Below, in pieces: positions 29,353 through 38,042 of a stretch of DNA of 64,000 bases (position 1 is its first letter; each line of letters starts with the position of its first letter). The notes under the pieces are model-generated. The model was not told the origin of the DNA, did not search any database, and saw only the letters and a list, made by a program, of their open reading frames with translations. This DNA comes from Microvirga sp. SRT01 (GTDB lineage: Bacteria; Pseudomonadota; Alphaproteobacteria; Sphingomonadales; Sphingomonadaceae): positions 558,001 to 622,000 of the forward strand of contig JAGSNX010000003.1 of the NCBI GenBank assembly GCA_018139225.1, read 5' to 3'. The position numbers and the translations under genes are program-made.

Positions 29353-30759
29353 ATGCGGCGGATTCGCCCAAGTCGCCGGGTATACACAGCGATCCGCCTC
29401 GGTGCGGCGATCTCGACGATGTGCCTGAGCGGGGGAGCCTTTGCCGAAACCGTCGTCCTCGACCATTTCACGCTGATCGACGGCACCGGCCGCGCCCCGG
29501 TGGCGGATCAGGCGCTGGTGATGACGGACGGTCGCATCACCTGGGTAGGGCCGTCGGGCCGGCGACCGGCCGCGGCCAAGTCCGCCACCAGCGAGGACCT
29601 GCGCGGCAAATACCTGATGCCGGGCATCATCGACAGCCACGTGCACCTGGGGCTGGTGAACGGCGTCGACCAGAACTTCACCAAATACTATGACCGCGCC
29701 AATATCGAGGCGCAGCTTCGCCTGTACGCGGCCTACGGCGTGACGTCGGTCTACACGCTGGGCACCGACGGCGACACGATCCACGACGTCATCGCCGACC
29801 AGCGGCGGATCGGCCGGGTCGAGATGGCGCGCGCCTATACCGCCGGGCGCGGCGTGGTGTTCAAGGGCAGCTATGGCGGCGTGCCCGGTCTGGACCAGTC
29901 GGTCGCGACCCCCGCGGAAGCGACCGCGATGGTCGAGCGCGAGACGGCCAAGGGCGACGACTTCGTCAAACTGTGGATGGACGACGAGTTCGGCACCATT
30001 GCGGAGCGCATGCCCTATCCGGTCAGCACCGCCGTCATCGCCGCCGCGCACAAGGCCGACAAAAAGGCGGCGGCGCACATCTTCTATTACGACAACGCCG
30101 CGGAACTGACGCGCGAGGGCGTCGACGTGTTCATGCATCAGGTACGCGACCGCGTCGCGGATGCGCCGCTGATCGCGGCGATGAAGGCGCGTGGTACGTG
30201 GCAGCTGGCGTCGACGCTGAGCCGCGAAGCCAGCTTCACGTACACGCTGCTACCGTTCGTGGACGATCCGTTCTTCTCGCGTGGGGTCGCACCGTCGACC
30301 GTCGCGACGCTGAAAAGCGACGAGCGGCAGCAGCGGCTCGCCGCGTCGCCGACCTTCCCGAAGTATCCGAAGGTGCTGACCAACGCGATGGCGAGCTTCG
30401 CGGCGGAGGCGAAAGCGGGCGTCAAGTACGGGATGGGCACCGACAGCGGGCCGACCGCGCGATTCCCCGGCTATTTCGCCCATTGGGAAATGGAGCTGAT
30501 GGTCAAGGCGGGCGTGACCCCGTTGCAGGCGATCACCGCCGCGACCGGGACCAACGCCAGCTTCCTGGGCTCGAACGAGGCGGGCACGGTGCAGAAGGGC
30601 AAATGGGCCGATCTGCTCGTGCTCGACCGCGATCCCGTTGCCGACATCCGCAACACGCGGGCGATCTCCTCCGTCTATATCGCCGGGCGCAAGGTGCCGA
30701 CCATCTGGCAGACCTGCGTCGGCCGGGCGGCGGATGCCTGCGGAGCCGCGAAGCCGTGA
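29353..30759 (+). CDS. Exported metal-dependent amidohydrolase (imidazolonepropionase-like)
   Basis: This 468-residue protein has an N-terminal export signal (basic start, hydrophobic run about 12-29, cleavage after AFA). The amidohydrolase ligand set is complete: His96 and His98 (DSHVHLG), carboxylated-lysine candidate Lys206 (DDFVKLWMDD), His242, His262 and Asp364 (GTDSGPT). It is a binuclear-metal hydrolase of amide, lactone or carbamate bonds; relatives include prolidases and ochratoxin-type hydrolases. The substrate is unknown. As the first gene of a seven-gene operon with periplasmic oxidases, it probably makes the first cut outside the cytoplasm. Confidence 0.85.
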   Translation: MRRIRPSRRVYTAIRLGAAISTMCLSGGAFAETVVLDHFTLIDGTGRAPVADQALVMTDGRITWVGPSGRRPAAAKSATSEDLRGKYLMPGIIDSHVHLGLVNGVDQNFTKYYDRANIEAQLRLYAAYGVTSVYTLGTDGDTIHDVIADQRRIGRVEMARAYTAGRGVVFKGSYGGVPGLDQSVATPAEATAMVERETAKGDDFVKLWMDDEFGTIAERMPYPVSTAVIAAAHKADKKAAAHIFYYDNAAELTREGVDVFMHQVRDRVADAPLIAAMKARGTWQLASTLSREASFTYTLLPFVDDPFFSRGVAPSTVATLKSDERQQRLAASPTFPKYPKVLTNAMASFAAEAKAGVKYGMGTDSGPTARFPGYFAHWEMELMVKAGVTPLQAITAATGTNASFLGSNEAGTVQKGKWADLLVLDRDPVADIRNTRAISSVYIAGRKVPTIWQTCVGRAADACGAAKP

Positions 30760-32105
30760 GCGTCGCGGGGGCGGGCATCACCGACACGATCGTGCCGTCG
30801 GCGGCCGTTCCCCGCGTCGGCGACGGTGCTGCATCGGTGCGGCCGACGCGCGTGCGGCATGTCGTGTTGTGGCTGACCGTCCTCGCCTACCTCATCACCT
30901 ATATGGACCGGGTCGTCATCGCGACCGCGGCACCGTCGATCCAGAAGGAGTTCGGCTTCTCGCTGGTGACGATGGGGTGGATCTTCGCGTCGTTCCAATT
31001 CGCCTATGCCTTTTTCCAGATCCCGGGCGGCTGGCTGGGCGACCGGTTCGGGCCGCGCCGCGCGCTGACCGGCGTGGTGCTCTGGTGGTCGACCTTCACT
31101 GCCGCGACCGCGCTGACGTTTTCGGCCGGGTCGATGATGGTGTGCCGGTTCCTGTTCGGGATGGGCGAGGCGGGGGCGTTCCCGATCGCCACGCGCTCGC
31201 TGTCGCGGTGGATGCTGCCGGCGGAGCGCGGATGGGCACAGGGCCTGACGCATGCCGGCGCGCGGCTGGGCGGGGCGGTGACGCCGGTGTTCGTCGCCCT
31301 GCTGATCGTCGATTTCGGCTGGCGCATGCCGTTCCTGCTGTTCGCGGTGGTCGGTATCGCGTGGGCGCTGCTGTGGTTCTGGTACTATCGCGACACGCCG
31401 CGCACGCACCGGTCGGTCAATGCCGCCGAGTGCGCGATGATCGAGGACGCGCTGGGTAGCGGACCCGCGCGCGCGAAGGTGCCGTGGCGTCGCCTGCTCG
31501 CCAATCCCCAGCTCTGGCTGCTGTCGGCGATGTATTTCTGCTACGCCTATTGCATCAACATCTTCCTGACGTGGTTTCCGAAATACCTCCACGACACGCG
31601 CGGGTTCGACATCGCGGTGATGGGATTGTTCGCCAGCATGCCGCTGATGGCGGGCGTGCTCGGTGATCTCGCCGGAGGGTGGACGTCCGACCTGCTGGTC
31701 AAGCGCGGGGCCGGGCTGAAGCTGGCGCGCCGGGTGATCGCGGTGATCGGGTTCCTGACCGCGGCGGCGATGATCCCGCTGGCCGCGGCCCTCGACGCGC
31801 CGATCCCCAGCATCGCGTGTTTCTGCGTCGCGCTGTTCGGGCTGGAGCTGACGGTCGGCGTGTCCTGGGCGGTGACGCTGGATATCGGCGGCGAGTTCGC
31901 CGGATCGGTGTCCGCGGTCATGAACACGCTGGGCAATCTGGGCGCGGCGATCGCCGCCGCGGTCACCGGCTATATCGTGACGATGAGCGGCTGGTTCCCC
32001 GCCTTCATGGTGCTGGCGGTGCTGTGCCTGATCGCCGCCATCCTGTTCCTGTGGATCGACGCCTCGCGCCGGCTTTACGTGCCCGAGGAGGTCGTCGCCG
32101 CATGA
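30756..32105 (+). CDS. MFS transporter, ACS (anion:cation symporter) type
   Basis: This 449-residue, 12-helix transporter has the family motifs YMDRVVIATAAPSI in helix 1 and GGWLGDRFGPRR in the loop after helix 2. ACS members import organic anions such as hexuronates, galactonate, phthalates or tartrate. It starts with a GTG inside the previous stop (GTGA) and ends ATGA with the cytochrome gene, so it is translationally coupled. It would bring the acidic product of the periplasmic steps into the cell. Confidence 0.88.
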   Translation: MSVAGAGITDTIVPSAAVPRVGDGAASVRPTRVRHVVLWLTVLAYLITYMDRVVIATAAPSIQKEFGFSLVTMGWIFASFQFAYAFFQIPGGWLGDRFGPRRALTGVVLWWSTFTAATALTFSAGSMMVCRFLFGMGEAGAFPIATRSLSRWMLPAERGWAQGLTHAGARLGGAVTPVFVALLIVDFGWRMPFLLFAVVGIAWALLWFWYYRDTPRTHRSVNAAECAMIEDALGSGPARAKVPWRRLLANPQLWLLSAMYFCYAYCINIFLTWFPKYLHDTRGFDIAVMGLFASMPLMAGVLGDLAGGWTSDLLVKRGAGLKLARRVIAVIGFLTAAAMIPLAAALDAPIPSIACFCVALFGLELTVGVSWAVTLDIGGEFAGSVSAVMNTLGNLGAAIAAAVTGYIVTMSGWFPAFMVLAVLCLIAAILFLWIDASRRLYVPEEVVAA

Positions 32106-32533
32106 CGCGTTTCCACAACGGTCGATCGATGGTCGGAATGTTCGCCGTCGCGGGCGGTATCGCCGTCGTCGCGATCGCTGCTGGCGGCGGCGTGGCGACG
32201 AACGCCGCGCCGCTGCCCGCCGCCGATCCGGTCAAGGGCAAGACGGTGTTCGCGCGCTGCGCCGGGTGTCATTCGCTGGCCCCGACCGGCGTCAGCGGCA
32301 TCGGTCCCAACCTCGTCGGCGTCGTCGGACGGCGGGCGGGATCGTTGCCGACCTATCGCTATTCCCCCGCCATGAAAGCCGCCGGGCTGAAATGGGACGA
32401 GGCCAACCTCTCCCGCTTCCTCAGCGGCCCCACGAAGACGGTGCCCGGCACGAAGATGATGGCCGCGCCGATCGCCAATCCACAGGACCGCGCCAACGTG
32501 ATCGCCTACCTCAAGACCGGCAGCGCCCGGTGA
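32102..32533 (+). CDS. Class I cytochrome c, membrane-anchored or secreted
   Basis: This 143-residue protein has a hydrophobic N-terminus (about 10-36), a haem-binding CAGCH (Cys53, Cys56, His57), GPNLVGVVGRRAG and an axial Met at about 119 (GTKMM). It resembles soluble c2/c550-type electron carriers. No clear signal-peptidase site is visible, so it may stay anchored. It probably carries electrons from the PQQ dehydrogenase of the same operon to the terminal oxidase. It is coupled by 4-base overlaps on both sides. Confidence 0.88.
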   Translation: MTRFHNGRSMVGMFAVAGGIAVVAIAAGGGVATNAAPLPAADPVKGKTVFARCAGCHSLAPTGVSGIGPNLVGVVGRRAGSLPTYRYSPAMKAAGLKWDEANLSRFLSGPTKTVPGTKMMAAPIANPQDRANVIAYLKTGSAR

Positions 32534-33765
32534 CCGACATCGCTCCCATGTTCGGCGCGCTGCGCCTGCCCCGCAGCATCCTGTTCGGCCGCGGGCAGCG
32601 CGCGGCGCTGGGCTCCGCCACCGCCCGCGTCGGTCGGCGCGCGCTGATCTGTACCGACGAGCGGCAGGCGGCGCAGCCCGAGTTCGCGGCGATGGTCGAC
32701 GACCTGACCGCGCACGGCGTCGAGACGCGGGTATTCGACGGCACGATCCCCGACCTGCCGCTGCGCTCGATCGATGCGTGCGTCGCGCAGGGCAGCGGCT
32801 ACGGGGCCGACGTGGTGATCGGCATCGGCGGCGGCAGTTCGCTCGATCTGGCGAAGGTCGTCGCGGTGCTGCTGACCCACGGCGGCAGCGTGCGCGACTA
32901 TTACGGCGAGTTCGCGGTGCCCGGCCCGGTGATCCCGCTGGTCGCGGTGCCGACGACCTCCGGCACCGGATCGGAAGCGACGCCGGTCGCGGTCGTCGCC
33001 GACGAGGAACGCGGCGCGAAGGTCGGCATCGCCAGCCCCCACCTGATCGCGCAGATCGCGATCTGCGACCCCGAGCTGACCGTCACCTGCCCGCCGGGTC
33101 TGACCGCCTTTTCGGGGGCGGACGCGCTGACGCATGCGGTGGAGGCGTACACGACGCTGGCCCGCCCGGTCGACGCGATGTTGACCGAGGAGCATGTGTT
33201 CGTCGGCAAGAACATGCTGTCGGATCATTTCGCCAAATTGGCGGTGACCAACATCTTCCGGTATCTGGAGCGTGCGTTCGTCGACGGCAGCGACATGGAA
33301 GCGCGTGAGGGCGTGATGCTCGCCTCGCTCGCCGCCGGTTGCGCGTTCGGGACCGCCGGGACCGCTGCGGCGCACGCGTTGCAATATCCGGTCGGCAATC
33401 TGACGCACACCGCGCATGGGCAGGGCGTCGCGACGCTGCTGCCGTTCGTGATGCAGTTCAATCGCCCCGCCTGCACGGACGGCTTTGCGGAGCTGGCGGA
33501 GCTGGTCGGGATCGGTGGCGCGACCGCCGCCGATCGCTCGCAGTCCTTCATCGAAGCGGTGGCGGAGCTGTTCGCGAAGATCGAAATCCCGCCGTCGCTC
33601 GAGGCGCTGGGCCTGCGCGCGGACCAGCAGGATTACGTCGCCGAATATTCGCTGAACGCCGCGCGTCTGATCAAGAACAACCCCCGGCCGCTCGACCTGG
33701 CGGCGATGCAGACCATCACGCGCGCGGCGTTCGCCGGCGACCGGGCCTCCCTCCATGCTGCTTGA
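32530..33765 (+). CDS. Iron-containing (type III) alcohol dehydrogenase
   Basis: This 411-residue cytoplasmic enzyme has an NAD(P)-binding GIGGGSSLDLAK (about 97-108), TTSGTGSEAT, and metal-ligand regions FSGADALTHAVEAY and HTAHGQG. It oxidises a hydroxyl group to an aldehyde or ketone. The neighbour is an SSADH-type aldehyde dehydrogenase, and pairs of this kind convert 4-hydroxybutyrate to succinate through succinate semialdehyde. That is inference here. The start is the GTG at 32530 in a GTGA overlap; ATG 32548 is an alternative. Confidence 0.86.
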   Translation: MTDIAPMFGALRLPRSILFGRGQRAALGSATARVGRRALICTDERQAAQPEFAAMVDDLTAHGVETRVFDGTIPDLPLRSIDACVAQGSGYGADVVIGIGGGSSLDLAKVVAVLLTHGGSVRDYYGEFAVPGPVIPLVAVPTTSGTGSEATPVAVVADEERGAKVGIASPHLIAQIAICDPELTVTCPPGLTAFSGADALTHAVEAYTTLARPVDAMLTEEHVFVGKNMLSDHFAKLAVTNIFRYLERAFVDGSDMEAREGVMLASLAAGCAFGTAGTAAAHALQYPVGNLTHTAHGQGVATLLPFVMQFNRPACTDGFAELAELVGIGGATAADRSQSFIEAVAELFAKIEIPPSLEALGLRADQQDYVAEYSLNAARLIKNNPRPLDLAAMQTITRAAFAGDRASLHAA

Positions 33766-33781
33766 ACGACAAGGCAACGAC

Positions 33782-35266
33782 ATGACCGGCACCACCTATA
33801 CCCCGCCGCCTGCGCATGGTCGCGACGGACCGTTCGCGATCCCCACCGGCCTGCTGATCGGCGAACAGTGGATGGAGGCGGCGAGCGGCGCGCGGATCGA
33901 CGTCGACGATCCGGCGAACGGCAGCATCCTGACGAGCGTCGCGGACGGCGACATCGCGGAGGGGATCGCCGCGGTCGATGCCGCGGCGGCGGCGGCGGCC
34001 GATTGGGCGGCGACCGCTCCACGCAAGCGCGCCGACATCCTGCTCGCCTGTTTCCACGCGATGATGGCCGAGCAGGAGTGGCTGGCGCAGTTGATCTCGC
34101 TGGAGAACGGCAAGGCGCTGAGCGATGCGCGGGGCGAGGTCGCCTATGCGGCCGAATTCTTCCGCTGGTATGCGGAGGAGGCGGTGCGCATCAACGGCGA
34201 ACTCGGCATCTCCCCGTCGGGCGGTAACCGCATCCTCGTCCAGTATCAGCCGATCGGCGTATCGCTGCTGATTACGCCCTGGAATTTCCCGGCCGCGATG
34301 GCGACGCGCAAGATCGCGCCGGCGCTGGCGGCGGGGTGCACCTGCATCCTGAAACCGGCGGCGGAGACGCCGCTGACGGCGCTCGCGGTGGCGGAGATCA
34401 TGCGCCGCGCGGGCGTGCCGGCGGGCGTCGTGAACGTGGTCAACACCAGCAAGCCCGGCCCGGTGTGCAGTGCGATCCTGCACGATCCGCGCGTGCGCAA
34501 GCTGTCCTTCACCGGATCGACGCAGGTCGGCCGCCTGCTGCTGCGCGAGGCGGCGGATTCGGTCGTCAGTTCGTCGATGGAACTGGGCGGCAATGCACCG
34601 TTCATCGTGCTCGACGATGCCGATCTGGACGCGGCGGTCGAGGGCGCGATGATCGCCAAGATGCGCAATGCGGGCGAGGCCTGCACCGCCGCCAACCGCT
34701 TCTACGTACAGCGCGGTATCCACGACGCGTTCGTCGCCAAGCTGGTCGAGAAAATGGGCGCGATGAAGGTCGGTCCGGGCATCGAGGCGGCGACGCAATG
34801 CGGCGCGATGATCAACCGCAAGGCCGTGGACAAGATCGTGTGGCTGGTCGGCGACGCGGTCGGGAAGGGTGCCGAGGTGCGGCTGGGCGGGCAGGCGATC
34901 GAGGGTGACGGCTATTTCTATCCGCCGTCGGTGATCGCCAATGTTCAGCCCGGCTCCGAAATCCTCGATAACGAGGTGTTCGGCCCGGTTGCGGCGGTGA
35001 TTCCGTTCGACGATCCGGAAGAGGCGATCGCGCTGGCCAACGCCACCGAATACGGGCTGGCCGCGTACGTCTATTCCGAGAATTTGAAGACCGCGCTGAA
35101 GATCGCCGACCGCATCGAATGCGGCATGGTCGCGGTCAATCGCGGGCTGGTGTCCGATGCCGCCGCCCCGTTCGGCGGCGTCAAGCAAAGCGGGCTGGGC
35201 CGCGAGGGATCGCATCACGGCCTGATCGAATATTGCGAGGCGAAGTACATCGCCGTGAGCTGGTGA
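33782..35266 (+). CDS. NAD(P)-dependent aldehyde dehydrogenase (succinate-semialdehyde dehydrogenase type)
   Basis: This 494-residue enzyme has catalytic Glu267 (MELGGNAP) and nucleophile Cys301 (GEACTAANR), plus the FTGSTQVGR nucleotide-binding turn. The sequence is closest in style to the GabD succinate-semialdehyde dehydrogenase group (GEACTAANRFYVQ, KQSGLGREGSHHG). The start is ATG at 33782 preceded by AAGG; an upstream ATG at 33755 would overlap the alcohol dehydrogenase stop. It turns the aldehyde from the previous enzyme into an acid in the cytoplasm. Confidence 0.87.
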   Translation: MTGTTYTPPPAHGRDGPFAIPTGLLIGEQWMEAASGARIDVDDPANGSILTSVADGDIAEGIAAVDAAAAAAADWAATAPRKRADILLACFHAMMAEQEWLAQLISLENGKALSDARGEVAYAAEFFRWYAEEAVRINGELGISPSGGNRILVQYQPIGVSLLITPWNFPAAMATRKIAPALAAGCTCILKPAAETPLTALAVAEIMRRAGVPAGVVNVVNTSKPGPVCSAILHDPRVRKLSFTGSTQVGRLLLREAADSVVSSSMELGGNAPFIVLDDADLDAAVEGAMIAKMRNAGEACTAANRFYVQRGIHDAFVAKLVEKMGAMKVGPGIEAATQCGAMINRKAVDKIVWLVGDAVGKGAEVRLGGQAIEGDGYFYPPSVIANVQPGSEILDNEVFGPVAAVIPFDDPEEAIALANATEYGLAAYVYSENLKTALKIADRIECGMVAVNRGLVSDAAAPFGGVKQSGLGREGSHHGLIEYCEAKYIAVSW

Positions 35267-35271
35267 GCACC

Positions 35272-37422
35272 ATGTCCGATATCTCCCGCCGTCACCTGTT
35301 GAGCGGCACCGCCGCGTCCGTGTTCGTCATGACGCTCGGCGCGCGGGCGGGTGCAGCGGTGCAGGCGACGGCGGCCTCGCTGCCCGACACAGAGTGGCGT
35401 CACTATGCGGCGGATGTGGCGAACACGCGCTATTCGCCGCTGGACCAGATCAACGCCGCCAATTTCGGCGATCTGGAAATCGCTTGGAGCGTGAAGACCG
35501 ACGTGTTCGGCGCGCGCAAGGAGTACCAATTCGAACCGACGCCGCTGCTGGTCAAGGGACGGCTGTTCCTGCCGGCGGGATCGCGACGCGACTGCATCGC
35601 GCTGGATGCGGCGAGCGGCGAGCTGTTGTGGATGCACCGGCTGGACGAGGGACAGCGCGCGCTGAACTCGCCGCGGCAATTGTCCGGGCATGGCTGCTCC
35701 TACTGGACGGACGGCGTCAAGGAACGCGTGCTGTACGTGACGACGGGGTACCAACTCGTCTCGCTGGACGCGGCGACGGGGGTTCCCGACCCCGAATTCG
35801 GTGTGAACGGCATCGTCGACCTGAAGAAGGATTTCGATCAGGAACTCGATCTGGAAACCGCCGACGTCGGGCTGCACGCGACGCCGCTGGTCGCCCGCGA
35901 CACGGTGGTGGTCGGGGCTGCGCACACTGCGGGCGACGTGCCGGCGGTGCGCAAGAACGTGAAGGGCTATGTCCGCGGATTCGACGTGCGGACCGGCAAG
36001 CGGAAGTGGATCTTCCACACCATCCCGAAAAAGGGCGAGTATGGCTACGACAGCTGGCTGAACGGCGATGCGGACGAGGCCGGCAACGGCGGCGTCTGGG
36101 CGGAGATGTCGGCGGACGAGCAGCTCGGGCTGGTCTACATTCCCGTCGAACTGCCGACCGGTGACGAGATGGGCATGTTCCGCCGCGGCAATGCGCTGTT
36201 CGGCGAATCGATCGTCGCACTCGACCTGGAAACGGGTGTGCGCCGCTGGCATTATCAGCTCGTCCATCACGGCCTGTGGGACCGCGACATTCCCTGCGCA
36301 CCGATCCTGTGCGACATCCCGGTCAAGGGCCGCATTGTCAAGGCGCTGGCCCAGCCCACCAAGCAGGCGTTCCTCTACGTCCTGAACCGCGAGACGGGGA
36401 AACCGATCTGGCCGATCGTCGAGCGCAAGGTGGAGGCGGGCGATGTGCCCGGCGAATGGTATGCGCCGACGCAGCCCTTCCCCAGCAAGCCGCCCGCCTA
36501 CGACATGCAGGGCGTGACGATCGATGACCTGATCGACTTCACGCCAGAGCTGCGCGCCGAGGCGGTAGAAATGGTGAAGTCGTACAAGATCGGCCCGCTC
36601 TACACGCCGCCCGTGGTCAGCAAGCCGGGCCGCTGGGGGACGATCACCAATCCCGGTATCCAGGGCGGGACCAACTGGCCCGGTGGCTGCTACGATCCCG
36701 AAACGCACACCGTCTACGTCTATTCGAAGACGCAACCGTCGGTGGTCGGGATCGTCCCGAACACCGATATGAACGTATCCGAATTCCCGCAGGTGCACGG
36801 GATCGCGGGATCGGGCGTGCGGCCGCAGACCGCGATGGGCGCGCCGATGCCCGCCGGTGCGCGGCCACCGGGTGCACCGCCGGCCGCTGCTGGTGCCCCT
36901 CCGGGTACGGCCAACACCGGCGCACCGCCGGTCGCGCCACCGCCGGGTGGCGCGCCGGGCGGGGTGCAGGCGCCGCCGCCGGGGTATCTGGCGGTACAGG
37001 GCCTGCCGCTGCTCAAGCCCCCCTATGGGCGGATCACCGCGATCGACCTGACCAAGGGCGACATCGCGTGGCAGGTGGCGCACGGGGAGACGCCGGACAA
37101 CGTCCGCAACCACCCCAAGCTGAAGGGGCTGAAGATCCCGCGCACCGGTCGCGCCGGCAACCTCGGCCCGCTGGTGACCAAGACGCTGGTGATCTGTGGC
37201 GAGGCAGGGTTCTACACCAACGAATACGGCGTGCGCGGCGCGATGCTGCGCGCGTACGACAAGGCCACCGGGGAGGAGAAGGGCGCGGTGTACATGTCCG
37301 CCCCGCAAAGCGGCTCACCGATGACCTATCGACTTGCGAACAAACAATATATCGTCGTCGCGATTGGTGGCGGCAACTACAGTGCCGAGCTGGTCGCGTA
37401 TCGGCTTCCGGGAGTAGCGTGA
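35272..37422 (+). CDS. PQQ-dependent dehydrogenase, Tat-exported, with Pro-rich insert
   Basis: This 716-residue beta-propeller quinoprotein has a Tat signal (SRRHLLSGTAASVFVM, cleavage near AGAA) and no membrane helices. Propeller repeats are recognisable from WRHYAADVANTRYSPL onward (glucose/quinate dehydrogenase-like N-terminus). A Pro/Ala/Gly-rich stretch at about residues 520-572 interrupts the propeller and is not usual. The motif that reads HHDLWD in membrane glucose dehydrogenases reads HHGLWD here. It oxidises an alcohol or polyol in the periplasm and has no fused haem, so it needs a separate cytochrome such as the one 3' of it, whose ATG overlaps its stop (TGATG). Confidence 0.87.
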   Translation: MSDISRRHLLSGTAASVFVMTLGARAGAAVQATAASLPDTEWRHYAADVANTRYSPLDQINAANFGDLEIAWSVKTDVFGARKEYQFEPTPLLVKGRLFLPAGSRRDCIALDAASGELLWMHRLDEGQRALNSPRQLSGHGCSYWTDGVKERVLYVTTGYQLVSLDAATGVPDPEFGVNGIVDLKKDFDQELDLETADVGLHATPLVARDTVVVGAAHTAGDVPAVRKNVKGYVRGFDVRTGKRKWIFHTIPKKGEYGYDSWLNGDADEAGNGGVWAEMSADEQLGLVYIPVELPTGDEMGMFRRGNALFGESIVALDLETGVRRWHYQLVHHGLWDRDIPCAPILCDIPVKGRIVKALAQPTKQAFLYVLNRETGKPIWPIVERKVEAGDVPGEWYAPTQPFPSKPPAYDMQGVTIDDLIDFTPELRAEAVEMVKSYKIGPLYTPPVVSKPGRWGTITNPGIQGGTNWPGGCYDPETHTVYVYSKTQPSVVGIVPNTDMNVSEFPQVHGIAGSGVRPQTAMGAPMPAGARPPGAPPAAAGAPPGTANTGAPPVAPPPGGAPGGVQAPPPGYLAVQGLPLLKPPYGRITAIDLTKGDIAWQVAHGETPDNVRNHPKLKGLKIPRTGRAGNLGPLVTKTLVICGEAGFYTNEYGVRGAMLRAYDKATGEEKGAVYMSAPQSGSPMTYRLANKQYIVVAIGGGNYSAELVAYRLPGVA

Positions 37423-37871
37423 TGACCATGATCGACAAGACTCGCGGCCTGTGGCTGCTCGCCGCGGCGACCACGATGTTCGGGGCCGCCGTCGTCGCCA
37501 ATGCGCAGGCGAGCGAACGCAGCGTGTGGAGCGGCGTCTACACCGCCGAACAGGCGACGCGCGGCAAGGCCGCCTATGCGGCGAACTGCGCCGCATGCCA
37601 CGGCGACTCGCTCTCGGGGATCGACGTCGCGCCGGCGCTGACGGGCAGCGGCTTCCTGAACAACTGGAACAACACGTCGGCGGGCGACCTGCTCGGGCGC
37701 ATCCAGACGACGATGCCGCTGAACGCGCCGGGCAGCCTGAGCGGCAAGACCGTCGCCGATATCGAGGCGTATATCTTCCAGTCGAACGGTTTCCCGGCGG
37801 GGGAACTCGCGCTGCCGCCGAGCCAGCCGATGGCGGCGGGGATCAAGATCGGGGCGAAGCCGGCGGGCTGA
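37422..37871 (+). CDS. Periplasmic class I cytochrome c
   Basis: This 149-residue protein has a signal peptide (about 1-29, cleavage after ANAQ), haem motif CAACH (Cys56, Cys59, His60) and probable axial Met98 (TTMPLNAP). Small cytochromes of this type are the usual partners of soluble PQQ dehydrogenases. It overlaps the dehydrogenase gene by one base and ends the operon. Confidence 0.88.
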   Translation: MTMIDKTRGLWLLAAATTMFGAAVVANAQASERSVWSGVYTAEQATRGKAAYAANCAACHGDSLSGIDVAPALTGSGFLNNWNNTSAGDLLGRIQTTMPLNAPGSLSGKTVADIEAYIFQSNGFPAGELALPPSQPMAAGIKIGAKPAG

Positions 37872-37911
37872 GACGGGGCGGGCTCGGAAGGCCTGACGTC
37901 CTCGCGCTTCT

Positions 37912-38031
37912 CCCTCCCCTTCAGGGGAGGGACGGGGTGGGGTGGAGCCTTGGCGGGTCGCCCGCGGCGAAGCCCTCCCCCAGCCCCTCCCCAAGGGAAG
38001 GGGAGCAAGGGTCTTCTTCTGAAGGGGAGGG
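37912..38031. repeat. Composite palindromic repeat, CCCCTCCCC family
   Basis: The left hairpin CCCTCCCC/GGGGAGGG lies at 37912-37931. The right portion has several related arms (cccctcccc, gaaggggaggg) up to 38031, and the centre holds tcgcccgcggcgaag. The element fills the gap between the convergent cytochrome and methyltransferase genes. Confidence 0.75.
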
Positions 38032-38042
38032 CGTGAAAACCG

